Of a stretch of 64,000 nucleotides of DNA, positions 58,901 to 64,000 are shown piece after piece. Source of the stretch: Trichocoleus sp. (GTDB taxonomy: Bacteria > Cyanobacteriota > Cyanobacteriia > Elainellales > Elainellaceae); NCBI GenBank assembly GCA_036702865.1, contig DATNQD010000067.1, positions 62,001 through 126,000 of the forward strand, read 5' to 3'. Numbering within the stretch: position 1 is the stretch's first letter; every line of letters begins with the position of its first letter. The position numbers were made by a program, and so were the translations under genes. The notes beneath the pieces were generated by a model that worked only from the letters and a program-made list of their open reading frames with translations, made no database searches and was not told the DNA's origin.

Positions 58901-60193
58901 TGTCACGACCGTGAAACGCGCATCAGCAAGTTCTACCACTCCAGTAAGCAAGTCAATGAATCGCTGCCGATCGCCCTCATCAGGACAGAGTGTAAACACT
59001 TCCTCAAACTGATCGACCACTAATAGAAAACGATCGGCTTGTTCCAGATCAGAATTAGCTGTTGCATTGGAGAGTCGATCGACTAAAGCAGGTAACGGAT
59101 TTGGCTCACTTTTAATCAGCTGATGGAGTTTCTGAATCTCTTTAGAACGTTTGAAGTATGGCTCAAAGATGGTTCTAAGGGCTGTTAGTGGATCAAATCC
59201 TGGTTTGATGGCTGGAAGAATCTGCCATCCTGTCTCGGCTAACCAGGGCATCAGCCCAGCTCGTACCACAGATGATTTGCCACTCCCTGATGCGCCAATT
59301 ACCGGAACAAAAGGCTGTTGCTCTAATCGCTGCCGGATATCCTCAACTATGCGCTGTCTTCCAAAGAAGAACGCTTGCTGCACTGCGGTGAATGCCTGCA
59401 GTCCCTGATATGGGCAGATTGGCTCACCTGTTTCATCCACGATCGCCTCAACTGTTTTCTGCTGAGGTTGATAGCTTAGCAGTGTAATCAAGCCGCCATA
59501 ACCCATGCGGATTGGCTCTTGTCCGCTGCCCTTCAACTCTCTGGCAATGCACTCGAAGAGGCGATCGCCTGTCACCTGTCCATCGTCATTCGCGTTTGTC
59601 TGCGACAAGCCTGTTAATAGCGCTCCTGTGAAGATGCTGTGCTGCTCTCGTTTGATCGCATATGCCTGCTCGAATCCTCGACAAGCCGTGATCAGGTAAT
59701 AGTCTTTGTGAGTGCTGAAAGCGGTGAAGGTTTTCTCGACCAAGCTGCGTTCTAGAAAATCGCCGCTATGGCAGGAATCAAACAGTATTACTAGACTACT
59801 TAGCTGTGACTCTTGAATCAGGGCATTCAGGCTATCGAGGGGAACTGCCCGTCGTGCCTCAATCACTTGCTTGCCTTCCAGAGTGACGATCGTATCAGAG
59901 GTGGCGAGATATGCCTTGGGTTTCCCGACTACTGGATCAACAACCGGAATGCCATGACCTGTGAAGTAAATCAGAACATCGTTGTTCTCTGCTCGCTCCA
60001 ACAGCAAGGTTCGCAATGCCTCAATTAGCTTTGTGTTGGTGACTGATCCCTTCAACAGTGTTACGTCTTGAAAGTCACCGAATTGTTTCAGAACAGCCGC
60101 AACCGCTTCTGCATCATTGGCAGGTTTACTCAACGACTTAAGGGGAGCTTGATATTCTGAAATACCGACGACCAGAGCATAGCAACGAGCCAT
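55952..60193 (-). CDS. caspase-like peptidase fused to STAND NTPase and WD40 propellers
   Basis: 1413 residues from the ATG at 60193, where the caspase fold starts (ARCYALVVGISEYQ); the frame extends to 60253. The peptidase C14 domain (about 1-240) has catalytic His80 (YFTGHG) and Cys141 (LFDSCHSGDF). The NTPase (about 262-600) has P-loop GASGSGKSS at 300-308 and Walker B LLVVDQFEEVF. A helical region leads to 14 WD40 repeats in the C-terminal 600 residues (FQGHEGYVRSVAFSPDG style), enough for two seven-bladed propellers; the ninth is divergent. Such metacaspase-STAND-WD40 proteins are proposed to act in regulated death or immunity: the propellers sense, the NTPase switches, the protease acts. 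It is divergent from a trypsin-co-occurring-domain gene. Confidence 0.93.
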   Translation of the reverse strand: MARCYALVVGISEYQAPLKSLSKPANDAEAVAAVLKQFGDFQDVTLLKGSVTNTKLIEALRTLLLERAENNDVLIYFTGHGIPVVDPVVGKPKAYLATSDTIVTLEGKQVIEARRAVPLDSLNALIQESQLSSLVILFDSCHSGDFLERSLVEKTFTAFSTHKDYYLITACRGFEQAYAIKREQHSIFTGALLTGLSQTNANDDGQVTGDRLFECIARELKGSGQEPIRMGYGGLITLLSYQPQQKTVEAIVDETGEPICPYQGLQAFTAVQQAFFFGRQRIVEDIRQRLEQQPFVPVIGASGSGKSSVVRAGLMPWLAETGWQILPAIKPGFDPLTALRTIFEPYFKRSKEIQKLHQLIKSEPNPLPALVDRLSNATANSDLEQADRFLLVVDQFEEVFTLCPDEGDRQRFIDLLTGVVELADARFTVVTTMRADFLEPCLRYPALHQLIQSQAVFMPPLSGIDLRDAIVEPAKRQGYGIEDKLLFKIQEDVGKEPGFLPLLEFALTKLWQQRDTEQKRLTLEQYEKLGELTGALNFHVEKVYHYRDFERELPTQQRSESEQEWIKRIFLRLVRTGEAEKDTRQRRPKTELLPASVNNLNEDIVRDLIDDDGGLVQGRLLVTGQEQANSEPWIDLAHEALLDGWKRFAEWRKTDREVRRLVDRMEDARREWKQHQRNVNFLLPKGLLIQLEVQSENLQRYLTPALQEFYQLSEIRERERESAIIWAKTEGALNARANEVIKLLQRQPIEALAISLHLVKLNLEKTDKCLLETVQQSLHQVMNNARECNCFKRHKNPVTSVAFSPDGKMIVSGSQDKTICLWDLWSNLIGQPFQGHEGYVRSVAFSPNGRMIVSGGNDNTVRLWDLQGNAIGQPFQGHEGYVRSVAFSPDGKTIVSGGNDNTVRLWDLQGNPIREPFQGHEDSVRAVAFSPDGKTIVSGSNDKTIRLWDLQDSSTGNLFQEGEAPFTSVTFSPDGQTIISGSDDKTICLWDLKGNRIGQPFRGHEGYVYSVIISPDGRRVASGSEDRTIRLWDLEGNQIGQPFLGNEASVTSVAFSPDSQMLVSGGTDNTVRLWNAKGSEIDQLRIKHESAIFSVAFSPDSKTIASNSEDGIVRLWDLQGNLIGQAQMGPDGESRSIALSPDGRRIIRAGRGTLIWLWDIQDNLIAQPFAGHQNPLWSVAFSPDGRTIASGSYDQTIRLWNLEGHQIGQPFEGHTDPILSVGFSPDSKMIVSGSQDRTIRLWDLEGNSIGQPLEGHELAINSVALSPNGEMIVSGSDDRTIRLWDLSSKQLGEPFQGHESFVTSVAFSPDSKLIVSGSADCTIRLWDLEGNLVWQPLQKHGDWVTSVAFSPDGKLIASGSQDRTIRLWEWNTWEDWLVICCNRIRYHPYFLEPQSEEARAACEVCRKYVWEKE

Positions 60194-60271
60194 GAGATTA
60201 AATGTGATGGACCTTGGCGCAAATAGGCAAGTTAAGCAATACAATAGCCTCAAATTCCTCTGAGGTCATTC

Positions 60272-60670
60272 ATGTCTGACGTGCAATCCCTTTTTCTTCA
60301 GGATGAAGACGGTACTACCTACACTATGTACATTGAGTCCAAAGTTCCTGAAGTGCTGCCGCCCGATCTGCCGCCACCGGGAGAAGTGGATGATGATGAG
60401 CGGGAATCAATGGGGATTACTGAAGATACCGTTGCCAAACTCAAAGAGATTCACGGCACGATTCGTGCCTATGCCTGGTATGCGATCGGCGCATTCAAGA
60501 ATTTTGGCGGTGCTGAAATTGAAGAGATGAACCTGAAGTTTGGATTGAAGATTGGCGGCAAAACGGGAGTGCCGATCGTCACTGAAGGCTCTGCTGAGGC
60601 AAACTTTGAAATCTCAGTTAAATGCAAATTCCCAGTGAAATTAGAACCTCAGCGACCACCACAGAGTTAA
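60272..60670 (+). CDS. trypsin-co-occurring domain 1 (CU044_2847-like) protein
   Basis: 132 residues. An N-terminal strand region (DGTTYTMYIESK), a Pro-rich loop, then a helix (AKLKEIHGTIRAYAWYAIGA) and the conserved closing strands EIEEMNLKFGLKIGGKTG and EANFEISVKCKF. This is the pattern of the trypco1 family, described in NTP-dependent conflict systems beside proteases and STAND NTPases. It lies 78 bases from the caspase gene start, divergent, and ends 8 bases from the stop of the second WD40 gene. It is probably an adaptor that links an effector to its activator. Confidence 0.8.
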   Translation: MSDVQSLFLQDEDGTTYTMYIESKVPEVLPPDLPPPGEVDDDERESMGITEDTVAKLKEIHGTIRAYAWYAIGAFKNFGGAEIEEMNLKFGLKIGGKTGVPIVTEGSAEANFEISVKCKFPVKLEPQRPPQS

Positions 60671-60678
60671 TAACTATT

Positions 60679-63600
60679 TCATTCCTTAGCTCTCACAATC
60701 CCGCTACATAAATGGCGGTCTACTTCCTCTATATTGGGATTCGTTCGCAAATAATCTTGTACCCAACTACACCCTTGGTCAATCAAACCCTCAAAATCCA
60801 ATGTTGTAGCATTCCAAAGTTTAATGAGGTTGTCTGTACTAGCAGAAGCAAGAACTCTTCCATCGGGACTAAAGCTCACGCTATTGACTTCCGAGCTATG
60901 TCCTTCAAGAGTTTTTAACTCTTGTCCCTTCAAATTCCACAATTTGATTGTCTTATCACCACTACCAGACGCGATCGTTTGGCCATCAGGACTGAAGCTT
61001 ACACAATATACTGAACCCGTATGTCCCTCTACAGTTTTGAGTTCCTGACCCCTTAAGTCCCACAACTTAATAGTTTTGTCCATACTAGCGGAAGCAATCA
61101 TTTTCCCATCAGGACTGAAGGTAACCATATTTACTCTTCCAGAATGTCCTACTAGAGTCTTCAACTCTCGTCCATCTATACTCCACAACTTGATAGTTCT
61201 ATCTACGCTGGCAGAAGCAAACACTTCTCCACTAGAACTAAAGCTAACTCCAAGTACACCTTCATGATGTCCTTTCAGTACATGTAGCTCTTGGCCCTGT
61301 AAGTTCCAAACTCTCAAGGTTTTATCCCAACTAGCAGAGACGATAATATCTCCAACAGGGCTAAAGCTAACACTTCTGCCCCACTCATTATGCCCAGTAA
61401 AAGTTTTGAGTTCCTGCCCTTTTAAGCTCCAAAGTTTAATTGTTGTGTCATTACTAATAGAAGCAATGACTTTCCCATCTGGGCTAAAGCTAATGTCTCT
61501 AACCCACCCATCATGACCTACAAGAGTTTCTATTTCCTTTCCCTCTCGTGTCCAGAGCTTGATGGTATTGTCATGTCCAGCAGACGCAATAGTTTTGCCA
61601 TCTGGGCTAAACCTCACAGAGATGACATCATTAGTGTGCCCTTTGAGAGTATTGAGCTCCTGACTAACTGTACTCCATAGCCTGATAGTTCCATCACCAC
61701 TTGCAGAAACAAGCGTTTTGTCATCAGGACTGAAATTAACACTACTGACCCAATCACTGTGTCCCTTGAAAGTTTTAATTTCTTGACCATTTAAGTTCCA
61801 AACTTTAATCATCGTGTCACCACTTGAAGAGGCAACCATTGTTCCATCAGGACTGAAGCTAACATCCATGATCCAGCCAGTATGTCCTTTAAGTAATTGC
61901 AGTTCTTCACCTTCCATACTGAAGATTTTTACCGTTCTGTTATTTCCTCCAGAAGCAATATGTTTTCCATTGGGGCTAAATTTGACACTCTTAACACAAT
62001 CCTTGTGTGCTAGTGTGTTCAATTGCCGACCATTCAGATCCCACAATTTGACCGTTTTATCTTCACTTGCAGAGGCAAGAATTTTTCCTCCAGGGTGAAA
62101 GGCTATGCGGTTAATCCAAGAGTCATGTCCTTTGAAGCTCTTTAGTCTCTGACCCTCTAGATTCCAAAGTTTAATCGATCCATCCCAGCTAGCGGAGACA
62201 AGCATTGTACCTTTCGGGTTAAAACAAATGCTTACAACTACACTTTCATCACTGAAAAACGTAATTTCTTGTCCAGTTAAATCCCAAAGTCGGATAGTAC
62301 TGTCACTACCTGCGGAGGCAAGCATCTTTCCGTCTGGGCTAAAACAAATGCTATTGATTACAGCATTATGTCCTCTAAACGTCTTAATATCACACCCATC
62401 TATCTTCCAGAGCTTGATCATGCCTGAATATCCAGCAGAAGCAATCATTGTTCCATCTGGATTAAAACAAACGCTTCTAACCGTATCGTTATGCCCTTCT
62501 AAACGGTTGTATTCGCTTACGCTATAGATTGCGCGTTGCAGTGTTAATCTTACTTGTTCCTTAATCTTGCTATTTACCCAAGTTGCTTTGCTCAATCGGT
62601 TTACAGCTTTAAGAGAATCCAATAGGGCATCGAACTCCTTACTTATAGCAAGTAGGGATTCTGAGGATTTACAAAGGGAGCGGATTTCAAGCTGCTCAAC
62701 TTCAACTTGACGCTGTTCAGCTTTAGTGAGTGCTTGTTGAAGTTGAGCAATCCGATCTTTTTCGTGGGCATCACTGCGCTGCCAGAAGGGTTCATCCTTG
62801 CCAAAGTCTTGCAAGTAAGGAACCAACGCTTCCCATTGCTCACGCACTTCCGCCAGCAAGCCACCCATCATCAGGTTGCGGTCCTTCTCCGCTGGTGTCA
62901 GGCTGGGATTCTGCTGGTCTTTCTCCCACTCCAATCGTGCCGCTTCTAACCGTTGGCTCAACCGCCGCAGTTCCCGGCTTTCCTGACACCAGTCATCTAA
63001 CCGTTTCCAACCTTTGATCAACGCCTCATGCGCCAAATCGACCGTCTCCCGCTCCGAAACTAACAACCGTCCTTTAATCAAGCTTTCCAGCACCAGCCCA
63101 ATTTGCTGATGCGCCTCCAGTGTCTCCCCTGCCACTGCGATCAGGGTTGATCGCAGTTGGCGTTGTCGCGTATCTTTCTCTGCCTCACTCGTCCTCACTA
63201 GTCGCAGCAGGATTGCCCGTATCCAGTCTTGCTCAGATTGCGAGCGATTCTGCTGAGCAGACAGATTTATCTCGCCTGTATCAGGGTCAATGTAATCACA
63301 GCAGGTGTAAATTTGCTCGGCATGGGAATTGAGCGCACCCACCAGTTTGCCGATCGCCCAATAGCTATCTAACGTCAACTGGTGCGTCTGTTCATCTCGC
63401 GGCTCCCAAAGCTTTGTCAGCGCAAATTGCAACAACGGCAGAAATCCTGGCTCCTCGCGGGTATCTTTGACGATCTCGGCCAGCAGATCGGAAGTTAGAG
63501 AATAGCCCTGTTTAGCAGCAGGTTTGGCGATCGCATCCGTTAGGTCTGCCCCTGTTAATTGCGATAGATAAAGACCTTGATCTTGAATCAAGGTCTTTAA

Positions 63601-64000
63601 TGACTCGTAGCACAGGCAACTCTCGACAAAATCTGCCCGCATTGTGATCACCACTGTTAACTGCGAGTTAGGAATAGCGTTGACTTGAGTGATGAGGTGA
63701 ATGAAACGCGATCGTTCCTCCTCATCTAGACAGACCGTAAACACCTCCTCAAATTGATCCACCACCAGCAGAAACCTCATCCCTTCTGGTATTTGCTCAA
63801 TCAATGATTTCACCCCCTCTGGTGCCTTCCGGATGAGCGTACCGAGTTGCACTTTGCCTGGAATCTGCCGCACCAGTTCCTCTAGCGGTTGTCGCAATTG
63901 AGCCAATGGCTCCTCTCCTGGTTTTATCGGCTCCAGTACAGTCCAATTCGTGCCGCTTTGCTTCAAAGCTGGAATTAACCCTGCCCGTACGAGCGACGAC
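60679..64000 (-). CDS. STAND NTPase with 14 WD40 repeats, N-terminus outside window
   Basis: At least 1100 residues; the frame remains open to the window edge, so the true start lies beyond 64000. The first visible residues, SSLVRAGLIPAL, are the end of a P-loop helix, showing that the effector domain and Walker A motif are cut off. Walker B is FLLVVDQFEEVFTV. The NTPase C-terminal helices are followed by 14 WD40 repeats (FKGHSDWVSSVNFSPDD style), again two propellers. The layout parallels the caspase gene at 55952-60193, but the propeller sequences are clearly different. The missing N-terminus could be a caspase, a trypsin or another effector. Confidence 0.92.
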   Translation of the reverse strand, partial: SSLVRAGLIPALKQSGTNWTVLEPIKPGEEPLAQLRQPLEELVRQIPGKVQLGTLIRKAPEGVKSLIEQIPEGMRFLLVVDQFEEVFTVCLDEEERSRFIHLITQVNAIPNSQLTVVITMRADFVESCLCYESLKTLIQDQGLYLSQLTGADLTDAIAKPAAKQGYSLTSDLLAEIVKDTREEPGFLPLLQFALTKLWEPRDEQTHQLTLDSYWAIGKLVGALNSHAEQIYTCCDYIDPDTGEINLSAQQNRSQSEQDWIRAILLRLVRTSEAEKDTRQRQLRSTLIAVAGETLEAHQQIGLVLESLIKGRLLVSERETVDLAHEALIKGWKRLDDWCQESRELRRLSQRLEAARLEWEKDQQNPSLTPAEKDRNLMMGGLLAEVREQWEALVPYLQDFGKDEPFWQRSDAHEKDRIAQLQQALTKAEQRQVEVEQLEIRSLCKSSESLLAISKEFDALLDSLKAVNRLSKATWVNSKIKEQVRLTLQRAIYSVSEYNRLEGHNDTVRSVCFNPDGTMIASAGYSGMIKLWKIDGCDIKTFRGHNAVINSICFSPDGKMLASAGSDSTIRLWDLTGQEITFFSDESVVVSICFNPKGTMLVSASWDGSIKLWNLEGQRLKSFKGHDSWINRIAFHPGGKILASASEDKTVKLWDLNGRQLNTLAHKDCVKSVKFSPNGKHIASGGNNRTVKIFSMEGEELQLLKGHTGWIMDVSFSPDGTMVASSSGDTMIKVWNLNGQEIKTFKGHSDWVSSVNFSPDDKTLVSASGDGTIRLWSTVSQELNTLKGHTNDVISVRFSPDGKTIASAGHDNTIKLWTREGKEIETLVGHDGWVRDISFSPDGKVIASISNDTTIKLWSLKGQELKTFTGHNEWGRSVSFSPVGDIIVSASWDKTLRVWNLQGQELHVLKGHHEGVLGVSFSSSGEVFASASVDRTIKLWSIDGRELKTLVGHSGRVNMVTFSPDGKMIASASMDKTIKLWDLRGQELKTVEGHTGSVYCVSFSPDGQTIASGSGDKTIKLWNLKGQELKTLEGHSSEVNSVSFSPDGRVLASASTDNLIKLWNATTLDFEGLIDQGCSWVQDYLRTNPNIEEVDRHLCSGIVRAKE

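Larger units (their letters stand above)
46059..64000. mobile_element. type V-K CRISPR-associated transposon (partial, cas12k end)
   Basis: The element starts with TGTACA at 46059, six bases after tRNA-Thr; the five T residues at 46054-46058 may be the target duplication. From this end inward it carries terminal repeats, a delocalised crRNA, a CRISPR array, a tracrRNA, cas12k and a regulator. tnsB, tnsC, tniQ and the opposite end are not seen before the window ends, so the element is at least 18 kb. The right boundary given is only the window edge; an earlier boundary is possible if the element is decayed, but no inverted copy of the end repeats was found in the window. Confidence 0.88.

Noticed and set aside
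54586-64000. Search for the far end of the transposon within the window
   Set aside because: No inverted TGTACA end with the TTCGCACATTA repeat series was found by eye.

Overview
The window is cyanobacterial chromosome. The evidence is frequent HIP1-type GCGATCGC octamers, a cyanobacterial rpmH-rnpA-PH-yidC-khpB-YceD cluster, Ycf46, a cyanobacterial-type GlgA, DUF2808, a Tll0287-type heme domain and a type V-K CRISPR-associated transposon. Many multidomain signalling proteins and WD40/STAND ATPases suggest a large-genome, probably filamentous lineage. Genus cannot be fixed from the sequence alone.

Layout, core part (1-46053). The window opens with the start of a YdcF-like gene and a sulfate ABC locus (cysT and cysW intact, the binding-protein gene internally deleted, no cysA beside them). 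SpoIID-like, glgA, a sugar ABC permease, polA and a four-repeat peptidoglycan-binding protein follow. Next come a 56-residue membrane protein with its own terminator, an SH3 protein, ycf46 and the rpmH/yidC cluster. A DUF2808 gene, the proton-translocating transhydrogenase pntA-pntB and an AI-2E family membrane protein come next. At 24.4-29.1 kb is a complete glucose phosphotransferase system, an EIIA-HPr-EI fusion followed by a PtsG-like EIICB with an extra degenerate EIIB domain; this is unusual in cyanobacteria. After an rRNA methyltransferase and a TetR regulator comes a signalling block: a response regulator, a histidine kinase and a REC-LOV-PAS-GGDEF-EAL protein. Then come nanE/glk, a sugar-binding lipoprotein and DUF952. 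At 40.1-45.5 kb a polyferredoxin-FHA-cyclic-nucleotide-binding protein is divergent from a heme-type adenylate cyclase. ynfA and tRNA-Thr(UGU) end the core part.

Layout, mobile part (46059 to beyond 64000). A type V-K CAST starts 6 bp after the tRNA-Thr gene. Visible parts are the terminal TGTACA with four TnsB-type repeats, a delocalised crRNA unit whose 18-nt guide matches the tRNA gene next to a GTA PAM, a short CRISPR array, a tracrRNA, cas12k and a divergent HTH regulator gene with candidate operators. The transposase genes tnsB, tnsC and tniQ and the far end are not in the window. The visible cargo looks like a conflict or defence island: an NB-ARC ATPase with 17 near-identical 31-residue repeats, a caspase-STAND-WD40 protein, a small trypsin-co-occurring-domain protein, and a second STAND-WD40 protein cut by the window edge. 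Small ribbon-helix-helix proteins, small unknown proteins and an hsdM fragment lie between them.

How parts fit together. The homing crRNA explains why the element sits beside tRNA-Thr, and its repeat pairs better with the tracrRNA than the array repeats do. The PTS, glk, nanE, sugar ABC parts and glgA suggest uptake and storage of external glucose or related sugars. The cyclase/polyferredoxin pair reads as a redox-cAMP circuit, which is inference. All family assignments come from motif reading without database searches.
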